Assembly (NCBI RefSeq): GCF_030063445.1
Contig: NZ_JASITD010000004.1
Location: 124,001-188,000, forward strand
DNA from: Hymenobacter sp. H14-R3
GTDB taxonomy: Bacteria > Bacteroidota > Bacteroidia > Cytophagales > Hymenobacteraceae
Reading direction: 5' to 3'
Length of the DNA stretch: 64,000 nucleotides
Below the pieces are notes generated by a model. The model saw only the letters and a list, made by a program, of their open reading frames with translations. It was not told the origin of the DNA and ran no database searches. The position numbers and the translations under genes are program-made. Positions within the stretch are counted from its first letter, which is position 1, and every line of letters begins with the position of its first letter. This document shows positions 25,360 to 34,494 of this stretch, one piece after another.

Positions 25360-27270
25360 CTAGCTCAGTAGCTTCGCAAAATTGACCTTGATTTTTAGCT
25401 GCAAGTCAGCAATTACCTTGAAAATCTCCTTCAAAGTCACGCGCTCAACTTTAGTTAACTTCTTAGGGTTTAGATAGTTATCGGGTGGGAGCTTGTCGTG
25501 CATCATTTGGGTGGCCTGCTTCTTGAGGCGCATGCCCATGAGGTAGTAGTACGATTGCAGCAGCTCCTGGTATTCCTTTTCGGTGAATACGCCGAGCGTG
25601 CGCAGGGCGGCCAGGCGCTGGCCGGTATTGGTGGCGAAGACGCGGTTTTTAAGGGCGAAAACCCGCACCGCATCCACGATGGGCGACATGATTTTCTTGA
25701 GGTTCACCACCTGCTGGTCGCCCACGGCGAAGGTGCGGATGTTGTTGAAAAACGTGAGCGGCGGCTCGTACTGCAAGGCGTTGGTGGCCATGTAGTGCAG
25801 GAAGCGGTCGAGCGGCTGCTGCAACTCAGTATCGAGGAAGTCGCGCAGCTCGTCGAGAATGGCGGGCTCGCCATACAGAAAGCGGATGTCGAAAAAGGCC
25901 GCGAAGCGCATCACGTTCTCGGGGTTCGACTCGTGCAGCCACTCGCGGTAGTTGCGCTTCCAGTGCGACAAGGAGTGCGTCCACTTGGGGTTTTTGGCCA
26001 TGAGGCCGCCATCGCAAAAGCTGAAGCCAATGTCGTTGAGGCGGTCCGATACCTCGGTGGCGAAGCGTAGAAAGTAGTCGCGCACCACCTCGCGTTGCTC
26101 GTTGGCCTTGTCCTCGTAAATGATGGCGTTGTCCTGGTCGGTGAGTAGGGTTTGCTCCTGCCGCCCTTCGGAGCCCAGCACGATAAACACGAACTTGGCC
26201 GGCGGCGGCCCCAGCTCGCGAATCACGTCCTCAACGACTTTGAGGGCGATGGTATCGGCCACGGTCGTGATGACCTGATTCACGATTTCGGGCTTCACGC
26301 CGCGGTCGAGCAGCTGAAACACGATGTCGGGCACCTTCTGCCAGTTGCGCCGCAGCTCGCGGGCGCTCACGGCCTGCTTCACGCCCTGAATAAAGAGAAA
26401 CGGCGACTGCGCCTGCTCGGCCAGCAGCTTGTTGCGCGAGATGAAGCCCAAGTACCCGCCGCCGGGCCCTTCGATGAGCAAATAGCGCGTTTTGGTGCGG
26501 AACATCAGCAGCAGGGCCTCGTACACAAACGCCTCGCTGCTGACGCTACGGGTGGGCGCGTCGAGGTAGGTGCTAATGGGCAGGCGGGCATCACCGAGGG
26601 CGGCTACCACCTTGTCGCGCAGCGTGATATCGGTGACGTAGCCCACTATTTTTTCGCCGGCCTCGTCCAGCACGAAGTAGCAGCTGCTGCGGGCCTTGGC
26701 CATGCGGCGGGCTACCTCGTGGGTGGGCGTGGTGCCGGGGCAGGCCAGCACGGGGCGCAGCTCCACGGCGGCCATGCGGCGCGAAAACAGCTCGTCGGCG
26801 GCAATGAAGTTTTGGGGGGCCTGCGGGCCGGGGTTCACTAGCTGGGCATACTCGTCGTTGAGCATGAGGCGGCCGTAGCGGGTGGTAAAATGCTGAAAGA
26901 AAGCATCATAACCCAGGCACAGCGCTCGAAAGTCGTTGCGATGCAGCACGTACACCCGCGTGCCGGCGCGGGCCTGCACCGTGCGCAGCGAGCGCTTTTT
27001 GTTGAGCAGCACCGACACGCCGCCGTAGCAAGTGCCGGGCCCGTACACCTCGGGCAGGAGCCGGGCCTGCTGGCCGTCGTAGAAAAACGTGTCGTAGCCG
27101 CCCTCCAGTATCAAATCGACGCCGCGCAGCTTGGTTTCGCCCTGCCGGTAGATGACGGCCTCGCGCGGGTGCGTCACCTCTTGCAGCAGCGCGGCCACCT
27201 CCTCCAGCACCTCGGGCGGCAGCAGGTCGAAGGGCTGAACGGTGCGGAGGAATGCTAAGCGTTCGTTCAT
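25360..27270 (-). CDS. cNMP-binding/CBS/DUF294 nucleotidyltransferase-like signalling protein
   Basis: 636 residues from the ATG at 27270; an upstream ATG at 27294 would add eight. Order: cyclic nucleotide-binding domain about 5-125; CBS pair about 160-295 (CYFVLDEAGEKIVGYVTDITL); DUF294 nucleotidyltransferase-like domain about 320-460 with GSEGRQEQTLLTDQDNAII, keeping the GSxGR and DxD motifs; C-terminal DUF294 helical domain to 630. Cytosolic. It matches the family of putative signal-transduction proteins often next to a DnaQ-like exonuclease; in this window the exonuclease lies 9.7 kb away at 36944. Confidence 0.92.
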   Translation of the reverse strand: MNERLAFLRTVQPFDLLPPEVLEEVAALLQEVTHPREAVIYRQGETKLRGVDLILEGGYDTFFYDGQQARLLPEVYGPGTCYGGVSVLLNKKRSLRTVQARAGTRVYVLHRNDFRALCLGYDAFFQHFTTRYGRLMLNDEYAQLVNPGPQAPQNFIAADELFSRRMAAVELRPVLACPGTTPTHEVARRMAKARSSCYFVLDEAGEKIVGYVTDITLRDKVVAALGDARLPISTYLDAPTRSVSSEAFVYEALLLMFRTKTRYLLIEGPGGGYLGFISRNKLLAEQAQSPFLFIQGVKQAVSARELRRNWQKVPDIVFQLLDRGVKPEIVNQVITTVADTIALKVVEDVIRELGPPPAKFVFIVLGSEGRQEQTLLTDQDNAIIYEDKANEQREVVRDYFLRFATEVSDRLNDIGFSFCDGGLMAKNPKWTHSLSHWKRNYREWLHESNPENVMRFAAFFDIRFLYGEPAILDELRDFLDTELQQPLDRFLHYMATNALQYEPPLTFFNNIRTFAVGDQQVVNLKKIMSPIVDAVRVFALKNRVFATNTGQRLAALRTLGVFTEKEYQELLQSYYYLMGMRLKKQATQMMHDKLPPDNYLNPKKLTKVERVTLKEIFKVIADLQLKIKVNFAKLLS

Positions 27271-27342
27271 GTTTAAATTATTTATAATCAACAAGTTGTG
27301 AAATTTGCCCGCCCGAATGGGAGCTGGCGCAACTTGGGTTAG

Positions 27343-28041
27343 CTAGTCGGCCGCGTATTCGAAGCTGACATCCAGCTGAGCAAATCCAATTATTTCGGTC
27401 AGCATAGCGCCCAGTTCCGTGGCGGTTAGCAGCCCGCGCCTGGTTTCCGTGTACGAGCACTCGGTGTGCTCGTAGCTTATGAGTGGTCGCAGTAGCATAC
27501 TGGTTGCAATAGTGCGTTGCTGCTCAGTTAAATACCGACCGTGGGTTTTGAGGGTGGCGGTTAAATTTTCCCGAAATTCCTCGTCGCTGATTTTATTATA
27601 CGTGTCCTGCTCCGCCATATCGGTGAGGATGCGGCGGAAGATAAAATCCTGTAAGTTCTTCGCCAAAAAAGTCGCCTCATTTGCATCGTGCCACAGAAAA
27701 ATAACCGGTATGTCGTTGGCTTGCTGCGCCGTAGGAAGCAAACAGAAATAGTCTCCGGCCCCGTTTTGGGCAAAAGCAATGAACTTATAGGCCGGCTTAA
27801 TTTGGCGGTAGTCGTCCGGCGCAGCCAAGTCCGCTGTTACCTCGCTAGCGTGCGCCAAATTGAGCAACTCAAAGTCGCTGCTGAATAAAAGGAGCGTCGG
27901 GTTGTCGCGCAGCTTCGGCAGCACGGTGGTGGCCCAATCGGGTCCGTATTGCCCGACGTCCAGCATGCCATCCTGGTCAAGCTGCTTATATAAAGCGGGA
28001 TACTCAAACCCATGCTGCTGCTCAATAGCGGAGGTTGTCAT
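27343..28041 (-). CDS. SUKH-family (SMI1/KNR4-like) protein
   Basis: 232 residues. The central motif FIAFAQNGAGDYFCLLP with a preceding ELLNLAHASEV stretch and VIFLWHDANEATFLAKNL fits the SUKH fold. Many bacterial SUKH proteins are immunity proteins to contact-dependent or secreted nuclease toxins; others are housekeeping. No toxin gene lies next to it. Codon use is less GC-rich than the neighbours (many TTG, AAT, TTT), consistent with transfer. Confidence 0.75.
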   Translation of the reverse strand: MTTSAIEQQHGFEYPALYKQLDQDGMLDVGQYGPDWATTVLPKLRDNPTLLLFSSDFELLNLAHASEVTADLAAPDDYRQIKPAYKFIAFAQNGAGDYFCLLPTAQQANDIPVIFLWHDANEATFLAKNLQDFIFRRILTDMAEQDTYNKISDEEFRENLTATLKTHGRYLTEQQRTIATSMLLRPLISYEHTECSYTETRRGLLTATELGAMLTEIIGFAQLDVSFEYAAD

Positions 28042-28481
28042 AACAAAAATCAGTAAGAATGGGAAACGGTTATCGGTTGGTAAACAACCGCTTTTCTACG
28101 CTTTATTAGCAAGGAAAGAGGCTGGTTACCAAATGCCCAGCCAGTATTTGCAGCAGGGGCGGGCGTAGGGCAAGCGGCCGGCAGCTGGGCGCAATCCCGG
28201 CTACTCGGTCCGTATGTTGAAGGGCCGGCCAGGGTGCAAAAAGGCCGGGCGATACTCCATAACAGGAGTCGTGAACAAGCAGAAACCGGCGGCAAGTACG
28301 CGAGGGCGGCGCAAACGGGCCGGGTTATGTGGCTGGTAGGCGGGTTTGTTCAGGCGGCGCGGGCGGGGGGCGGGGCAAAAGCGGCGGGCTACCGGATGCG
28401 GTACCCAAAACGGCCGCAACTGCCCAAAAAAAGCTGTAAAAAGCCTAATGACCTGCCTTGGTGTCCGCTACCTTGCCCCCG
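28042..28481. other. Gene-free 440 bp gap
   Basis: Between the divergent SUKH and GH43 genes. I found no convincing coding frame, inverted repeat, terminator or promoter box; the promoters of both genes should lie here. Confidence 0.4.
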
Positions 28482-30083
28482 ATGAAAACCGTCTTACTTT
28501 TCTTGGCCGCGCTGCTGGCCGGCTCCTCCCGCGCCCGCGCCCAGGCCCCGGCCGACTCGTCGGTGCTGCGGCTCTGGCACCACCCCGACAAGCCCTTCAA
28601 CGCCCCCGGCAACGGCAACCCGCTGCTGCCCGGCTACTACGCCGACCCCACCATTATCGAGGACAAAGGCACATATTATATCTACGCCACCAGCGACCTC
28701 ACCGATTGGAACGGCATCAACCGGATGGCCGCCTGGACGTCCACCGATTTTGTGAACTGGCAATGCCAGTACCTCAACTGGCCCACCAAGGCGCTGTGCG
28801 GCAGCTCGACTTCCCAAACCGCCGGCGTGTGGGCTCCCAGCGTGGTGAAAGCGCCCAACGGCAAGTTCTACATGTACGTGTCGGTGGGCGAGGAAATCTG
28901 GGTGGGCGTGGCCGATGCGCCGCTTGGCCCCTGGCGCAACGCCCGCCCCGGTGGCGGGCCGCTCATTCGGCACAAAGCCTTTTGGTTTGTGGAAACCATT
29001 GATGCCGAATGCTTTATTGATGATGATGGCCAAGCGTACCTCTACTGGGGCTCGTCGCACTCCGACTTCGATATTGAGGGCCGCTGCCTGGCCGTGAAGC
29101 TCAAGCCCGACATGATAACCTTCGACGGGGAGCCGCGCGACGTGACGCCGCCGCACTACTTCGAAGCGCCCTACATGCTCAAGCGCAACGGGCAATACTA
29201 CTTCTCCTACTCCTGGGGCCACACCTGGGACAAGACGTATCAGGTGCGCTACGCTACCGGCCCCACGCCCTTCGGCCCCTGGACCGAGGGCATGATGCGC
29301 CCCATCCTGGGCACCAATACCAGCGACGCCACCATCTTCTCGACCGGCCACCACACCCTGCTGCGCAAGGGTGCGGATACCTACATCATCTACCACCGCT
29401 TCAACACGGTGAACGAGTACAAGATATCGGCCAAGCTGCGCCAGGTGGCCGCCGATAAGCTCCTCTACAACCCCGATGGCTCCGTGCAGCGGGTGGTAAC
29501 TACGCACGTGGGGGTGGGGCCGCTGGGACCAGTGCCGCCGCGCAAAAACCTGGCCTACCGCGCCCCCACCACCAGCTCGGGCGACCTCGACCCCAAAACC
29601 AAAGCCAGCTACGCCACCGACGAAAACAACGGCACGCCCTGGATTGGCAAGCCCGGCCCCACCGCCTGGCTCACCGTGGACCTGGGCACCGCCCAGCCGG
29701 TGAAGGAAGTCGCCATTTACCCCGAGTATCCAATTTATACCTATCAGTTTGAGGTATCTACTTCTAATGATAACCGCACCTGGACTTCGGCTGGTCGCCA
29801 AACCAGCACGCCAGCCGTGGCCTCGCCGCTTACCGTGACTTTGCCCAATACCAAGGCGCGGTACGTGCGCGTGCAGCTGATGCAGCGTACGGGCGGGCCG
29901 CGGGCGGGGGTGGGGCTGCACAGTAAAGCGTGTCTAAAAGGTGAGGCGCACGCGGAGGGCGACCTTGCTGCCCTACTTCCCCCACTCCCTATTCGGCTGC
30001 GGCCCCATTTGCAGCACCAGCGTCCCGCCCTTCACCAAGTCGGCGTGCGCCAGCAGCGGCTGGCTCAGCGGCTGCCCATTTAG
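28482..30083 (+). CDS. GH43 glycoside hydrolase with F5/8-type C domain; C-terminus abnormal
   Basis: 533 residues from the ATG at 28482, which gives a signal peptide ending RARAQ. GH43 five-bladed propeller about 40-345 with the catalytic triad D55 (GYYADPTI), D174 (TIDAECFIDDDG) and E228 (HYFEAPYM). A galactose-binding-like F5/8 type C domain covers about 360-475 and ends ARYVRVQLMQRT. After that, about 60 residues resemble nothing in the family and run antisense into the GH92 gene for 111 bp. The other two frames stop at 29926 and 29937, before GH92 ends, so a frameshift in the G-rich run near 29900-29918 is likely. Probable exported arabinosidase or xylosidase-type enzyme. Confidence 0.85.
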   Translation: MKTVLLFLAALLAGSSRARAQAPADSSVLRLWHHPDKPFNAPGNGNPLLPGYYADPTIIEDKGTYYIYATSDLTDWNGINRMAAWTSTDFVNWQCQYLNWPTKALCGSSTSQTAGVWAPSVVKAPNGKFYMYVSVGEEIWVGVADAPLGPWRNARPGGGPLIRHKAFWFVETIDAECFIDDDGQAYLYWGSSHSDFDIEGRCLAVKLKPDMITFDGEPRDVTPPHYFEAPYMLKRNGQYYFSYSWGHTWDKTYQVRYATGPTPFGPWTEGMMRPILGTNTSDATIFSTGHHTLLRKGADTYIIYHRFNTVNEYKISAKLRQVAADKLLYNPDGSVQRVVTTHVGVGPLGPVPPRKNLAYRAPTTSSGDLDPKTKASYATDENNGTPWIGKPGPTAWLTVDLGTAQPVKEVAIYPEYPIYTYQFEVSTSNDNRTWTSAGRQTSTPAVASPLTVTLPNTKARYVRVQLMQRTGGPRAGVGLHSKACLKGEAHAEGDLAALLPPLPIRLRPHLQHQRPALHQVGVRQQRLAQRLPI

Positions 30084-32420
30084 CGTGGCGGACTGGATAT
30101 AAACGTTGGTTTCGGAGTTGTTCTTGGCCTCGATGGTGAAGGTGCGGCCGCCGTAGTACTTCTTGTCGAGGTGCAGCACTACGCGGGTGAAAAGCGGGCT
30201 GCTGAGGTCGTAGGTGGGGCGCACGGCGGTGCCGCCGTCCATCTCGAAGAGGCCCATCGCCAGCAGCACGTAGAAAGAGGAAAGCTGGCCCTCGTCTTCC
30301 TCGCCCACCCAGCCGCTCAGGGGCGAGTTGTTGTAGAACTTGTTGAGCACGTAGCGGGTGTACTTCTGCGTGAGCCAGGGCTTGCCCGAGTAGTTGAACA
30401 GGAACGGCGCCTGCATATTGGGTTGGTTGCTGAGGTCTACGTAGCCCTTGGCGAAGCCTTCCTCCAGGCGCTGGTTGAAGCGCTCGGGGCCCACCATGCG
30501 CACCAGCTCGGGCACGTTTTGGGGTACGAAGAAGGAATAAATCCAGGCGGTGCCCTCCATCCAGCCGGGCGAATTCCAGTCGCTCACGGTGCCAAATTTA
30601 TGGATGTCAACCGGCGTTACCCAGCTGCCATCGCGCTTGCGGCGGCGCATGTAGCCGGTCTGCGGGTCGAACTGATTTTTGTAGGACAGCGCCCGCTTGG
30701 CGAAGTACGCCTGGTCGTCGGTTTTGCCCAGGGCCTGCGCAAACTGGCTGGCCACGTAGTCGTCGTAGGCATATTCGAGGGTGTTGGACGAGGCCCCGTC
30801 CTCATCGGGCACGTAGCCATATTGCAAATACGGCCCGAGCTGGCGGTTGCCCACGTAGCCCCCGCACGGCCCGGCCTGGCCGGGCGTGGTGAGGTCGTGC
30901 TTAGTGGCGGCCCAGGCTTTGTTCACGTCGAAGTCCCGAATGCCTTTCTGGTAGCTGCTCACAATCAAAGCTTTGTGGTGCTGCGCACCCATCACGGCCG
31001 AGTATTCCAGGCCCACCGGCGCGTCGGGCATCCAGCCGCCCGTGTCGTAGAGCGCCAGGAAGGAATTGACCCAGGAATTGGCCTTGGCGGGTGTGAGCAG
31101 CGTCATGAGCGGCGTCAGGTTCCACTGCGTGCCCCAGAACGAGTCGCTGCTGTACGCGGCATCGGCGGGGGCAACTAGCTGCTGGGTTTTCTCGCAGGCG
31201 TCGGTGTACTGCCCGTTCACGTCGCTCATAATGGCGCGGCCGGTGTAGGCGCGGTAGAGGTTGGTGTAGAAAGTTTCCTTGTGGGCTTCGCTCCACCCCG
31301 TCACCTCCACCCGGCCCAGCAGCTCGTTCCACTCGCGGCGGCCGGCGGCGGCCACGGCATCGAAGTTGAAGCCGTAGGGCTTGGTTTCGGTTTCCAGGTT
31401 GAGCCGCGCCTGGGCTACGCTCACGAAGGAAATGCCCGACTTCATCACTACCTGTTCGCCCGCCTTGGTATGGAAGGAAAGCCACACCCCGCAGTCGTCT
31501 TTGCCCTCAAACTCCTTGATATTGTTGTGGATAGTGGCCGGGTTGCGAAACGCGGTGCCGTAGGTGGTGGCGGTGCCCGTGTAGGGCGGCGTCTGCCAGC
31601 TACTGAGGCTGTCGGCGGGCTTGCTGAGCTGCGTCACGAAGTACACCGTGTACTGGTCGGGGTAGCCGCTCTTCTGCTGAATGGAACCCTCTAATTCCGT
31701 GGGACTTACCTGGCGCACCTGCACCTTCTGGATGGCCACCTGCTCCTCGGTCGGGAAGTCAAAATCGAACAGAATGCGGGCCGGGCCGCTGGTGTTTTCG
31801 TCGCCCTGGCGGTTGCCGGTTTCGGGGAAGGTGAAGCGCAGCCAGCCGGTGCGGGTGGTGGCCGTAAGCTCGGCTTTGGTGCGGGCGTCAATCAACTCCA
31901 CGCCGTAGTAGCCGGGCGCGGCGTGCTCGGTACGCTTGTCGAAGCGCGAGCGGTAGCCGGCGGTCCACATCGTGCCGAAAGGGCCGTCGGGTTCGCCAGG
32001 ATAGGTTTTGGTTTGGTTGAGATTCTCCAAATGGCCGGTGGCGGGCATCACGCTCAGGCCACTCAGGCCGAAGGCGTGCAGGTGGCTGAAGCCCGAAATG
32101 CTGCTCACCGTGTACTCGTAGCCGGCCGTCCACACCTGCCCCTGGTTGTCGGGGCTGAGCTTGACCATGCCAAACGGCACCGTCGGCCCCGGAAATAGCG
32201 CCCAGCGCGAGTTGGAAGTGCCCGTGAAAACGTTGACATAATCGACTGGCTGCTTAGTAGTTGCCTTAGTGACTGTTGCCGCCGGTCCTTTCCGCCGCGC
32301 CTGGGCCGGAGCCAGCCGCGGCAGGAGCAGCAAAGCCAGTAGGCAAGCCAGTAGTAGTTTGGCTGTATAATGCTGACGGTCAATAAATTGAGTAGGGAAA
32401 GAGCAAGCCAGTGTAGTCAT
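29973..32420 (-). CDS. GH92 alpha-1,2-mannosidase
   Basis: 815 residues; N-terminal signal sequence about 18-40 (KLLLACLLALLLLPRLAPAQ). GH92 features: VDYVNVFTGTSNSRWALFPGP, HLHAFGLSGLSVMP, DSFWGTQWNLTPLMTLLTP, EYAYDDYVASQFAQALGK, EGTAWIYSFFVPQN and the closing GWVGEEDEGQLSSFYVLLAMG. These enzymes are calcium-dependent inverting exo-mannosidases acting on N-glycans or yeast mannan, periplasmic or surface-exposed. Convergent with the GH43 gene and overlapping its readthrough tail. Together with the mannose-6-phosphate isomerase and sugar porter downstream on the other strand it makes a mannose-use cluster. Confidence 0.92.
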   Translation of the reverse strand: MTTLACSFPTQFIDRQHYTAKLLLACLLALLLLPRLAPAQARRKGPAATVTKATTKQPVDYVNVFTGTSNSRWALFPGPTVPFGMVKLSPDNQGQVWTAGYEYTVSSISGFSHLHAFGLSGLSVMPATGHLENLNQTKTYPGEPDGPFGTMWTAGYRSRFDKRTEHAAPGYYGVELIDARTKAELTATTRTGWLRFTFPETGNRQGDENTSGPARILFDFDFPTEEQVAIQKVQVRQVSPTELEGSIQQKSGYPDQYTVYFVTQLSKPADSLSSWQTPPYTGTATTYGTAFRNPATIHNNIKEFEGKDDCGVWLSFHTKAGEQVVMKSGISFVSVAQARLNLETETKPYGFNFDAVAAAGRREWNELLGRVEVTGWSEAHKETFYTNLYRAYTGRAIMSDVNGQYTDACEKTQQLVAPADAAYSSDSFWGTQWNLTPLMTLLTPAKANSWVNSFLALYDTGGWMPDAPVGLEYSAVMGAQHHKALIVSSYQKGIRDFDVNKAWAATKHDLTTPGQAGPCGGYVGNRQLGPYLQYGYVPDEDGASSNTLEYAYDDYVASQFAQALGKTDDQAYFAKRALSYKNQFDPQTGYMRRRKRDGSWVTPVDIHKFGTVSDWNSPGWMEGTAWIYSFFVPQNVPELVRMVGPERFNQRLEEGFAKGYVDLSNQPNMQAPFLFNYSGKPWLTQKYTRYVLNKFYNNSPLSGWVGEEDEGQLSSFYVLLAMGLFEMDGGTAVRPTYDLSSPLFTRVVLHLDKKYYGGRTFTIEAKNNSETNVYIQSATLNGQPLSQPLLAHADLVKGGTLVLQMGPQPNREWGK

Positions 32421-32641
32421 GGGAATGGGAGTAAGGCTAGGTGCAACCAGCTGGCTCCACCCACTTAGTAAGCTGGAGAAATGGTCAGCCGGCCTGGCTT
32501 TTTTATTGAGGCAGTAGGATTAAGACAAAATAAGCTTCTTTTTAAGCTAAATAAAAATTATTTTGCTTGGTTTACTAGTAAACAAACATTTTTAACGTCA
32601 ATATTTGTGATAGCTAGCCAATATGGCTTTGGCTTGACTCT

Positions 32642-34393
32642 ATGCGTTCCTCCAACTACGATAAATATCCCTTCGTGCCGGTAGCCGCCGGGGCCGATGC
32701 TTGCCACCTCGGTTGGGCGGCCATTGGCGCGGTGTTGCAAGCGGCCCTCCCCACGGCAGCCCCGGCGGTGCTGGCCATCGAGTGCTATCCCGGCACCGAC
32801 CTGGCCCGCCTGCGCCAGGAGTTGGAGCCGGCCCTGCCACCCGCCCGCTGGGTGGTGGCCGATGCGCTATATCGCCCCCCGGCCGAAATTGACGCGCTGG
32901 TAGCCGGCCCGCTCACCGACGACCCGGTATTTGGCCGGCTCAATGGGCTGACGGTGGCCGATTTTTTCGACCCTGCCAAGCTGCAAGCGGCTCAGCAGCA
33001 GCTAAAAGATGATACTGGCTTAGTAGTACTACTGGGCACCGGGGCCACGCTGGTCTGCCCAAAGCCCGACCTATTGGTGTATGCTGACCTGGCCCGCTGG
33101 GAAATCCAGCTGCGGCAGCGGCGCGGCGAAATCGCCAACCTGGGCAGCGAGAATTTCAGCGAAAAAGCCAGCCTCAAATACAAGCGGGCTTTTTTCGTGG
33201 ATTGGCGGGCCGCCGACCGGCTCAAGAAGCAGGCCCTGCCCCGCGCCGATTTCCTGCTCGATGCCCACGCCCCCGCGCAACCCAAGCTCATCACCGGGGC
33301 CGACCTGCGGGCCGGCCTGGCGGCGGCCGCGCGACGGCCGTTCCGGGTGGTGCCGTTTTTCGACCCCGGCCCCTGGGGCGGGCAGTGGATGCGCGCGGTG
33401 TGCGACCTGCCCGACGGCCCCGCCAACTACGCCTGGTGCTTCGACTGCGTGCCCGAGGAAAACAGCCTGTTGCTGGGTTTCGGCGCGGCGCGGGTCGAAA
33501 TTCCGAGTATCGACCTGGTGTTTGCCCACCCCCGCGAGCTGCTGGGTGAGGCCGTGCACGCCCGCTTCGGCACCGAGTTTCCCATCCGCTTCGACCTGCT
33601 CGATACCGTGGGCGGCGGCAACCTCTCGCTGCAAGTGCACCCCCTCACCGAGTACGCCTTCGACCACTTCGGCCTGCCTTATACCCAGGATGAAAGCTAC
33701 TATATGCTCGATGCCGAGCCGGACGCCACGGTGTATCTAGGCCTGAAGGAAGGTGCTGATTACCAGGCCCTGCTGACCGATTTGGAACTGGCCCAGCAGG
33801 ACCCTGCCAAGCCCTTTCCGGCCGAGCGCTACGCGCAGCAGTTCCCGGCCCGTAAGCACGACCACTTTCTGATTCCGGCCGGCACCATCCACTGCTCCGG
33901 AGCGGGCAGCATGGTACTGGAAATTTCGGCGACCCCCTTCATTTTTACCTTCAAGCTCTGGGACTGGAACCGTCTGGGTCTGGATGGCCGGCCCCGGCCC
34001 ATTCACCTCACCCACGGCGCGGCCAATATTCAGCCCGAGCGCACCACGGCCTGGGTAGCGCAGCACCTGGTGAACGCGGTGGAGCCCGTGGCCCAGGGCG
34101 CGGGCTGGCGCGAGGAGCGCACCGGCCTGCACGAGCGCGAATTCATCGAAACGCGCCGCCACTGGTTTACCGGCCCCGTGCCGCACCACACGGGCGGCGG
34201 CGTCAACGTGCTCAACCTGGTGCAGGGCGCGGAGGCCGTGGTGGAAAGCCCAACCGGCGCGTTTGCGCCGTTTGTGGTGCACTACGCCGAAACGTTTATC
34301 GTGCCGGCGGCGGTCGGGGAGTATATTATTCGGCCTCATGGGCTTGCGGAGGGCACCGAGTGCGCCACGTTGAAGGCGTACGTGAGGACGTGA
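32642..34393 (+). CDS. manA: Class I mannose-6-phosphate isomerase, long form
   Basis: 583 residues, about 190 more than E. coli ManA. The C-terminal half is the type I isomerase cupin: GGGNLSLQVHPLTEYAF with Q331 and H333 as metal ligands, QDESYYMLDAEPDATVYLG, and H417 in GTIHCSGAGSMVLE. The N-terminal 270 residues (including VLAIECYPGTDLARL and VYADLARWEIQLRQ) form an extra domain resembling kinase-like folds without a P-loop, as in other Bacteroidota long forms. Interconverts mannose 6-phosphate and fructose 6-phosphate. First gene of a plus-strand row with the DeoR regulator and sugar porter. Confidence 0.88.
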   Translation: MRSSNYDKYPFVPVAAGADACHLGWAAIGAVLQAALPTAAPAVLAIECYPGTDLARLRQELEPALPPARWVVADALYRPPAEIDALVAGPLTDDPVFGRLNGLTVADFFDPAKLQAAQQQLKDDTGLVVLLGTGATLVCPKPDLLVYADLARWEIQLRQRRGEIANLGSENFSEKASLKYKRAFFVDWRAADRLKKQALPRADFLLDAHAPAQPKLITGADLRAGLAAAARRPFRVVPFFDPGPWGGQWMRAVCDLPDGPANYAWCFDCVPEENSLLLGFGAARVEIPSIDLVFAHPRELLGEAVHARFGTEFPIRFDLLDTVGGGNLSLQVHPLTEYAFDHFGLPYTQDESYYMLDAEPDATVYLGLKEGADYQALLTDLELAQQDPAKPFPAERYAQQFPARKHDHFLIPAGTIHCSGAGSMVLEISATPFIFTFKLWDWNRLGLDGRPRPIHLTHGAANIQPERTTAWVAQHLVNAVEPVAQGAGWREERTGLHEREFIETRRHWFTGPVPHHTGGGVNVLNLVQGAEAVVESPTGAFAPFVVHYAETFIVPAAVGEYIIRPHGLAEGTECATLKAYVRT

Positions 34394-34414
34394 GGGGGGA
34401 GGGGCCGTTCTGGT

Positions 34415-34470
34415 GGGCGCCTCACGGGCCCCCTTTGGGGCCGGCCCCAAAGGGGGCCCGTGAGGCGCAC
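34415..34470. repeat. Near-perfect palindrome, family 4
   Basis: Arms GGGCGCCTCACGGGCCCCCT and AGGGGGCCCGTGAGGCGCAC meet directly at GGGGCCGGCCCC. The outer sequence matches the arms at 20436-20586. It follows the isomerase stop and precedes the DeoR gene by 24 bp, so it may terminate or attenuate. Confidence 0.9.
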
Positions 34471-34494
34471 CGTTGAACAAATAACTAACTGACC

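Noticed and set aside
27343..28041. Toxin-immunity pair
   Set aside because: A SUKH protein alone is not enough; no toxin or delivery gene is next to it.
28494..29921. 475-residue frame antisense to the GH43 gene
   Set aside because: Complete overlap with a gene that has clear catalytic motifs; composition is rich in Gly, Ala, Arg and His, as in shadow frames.
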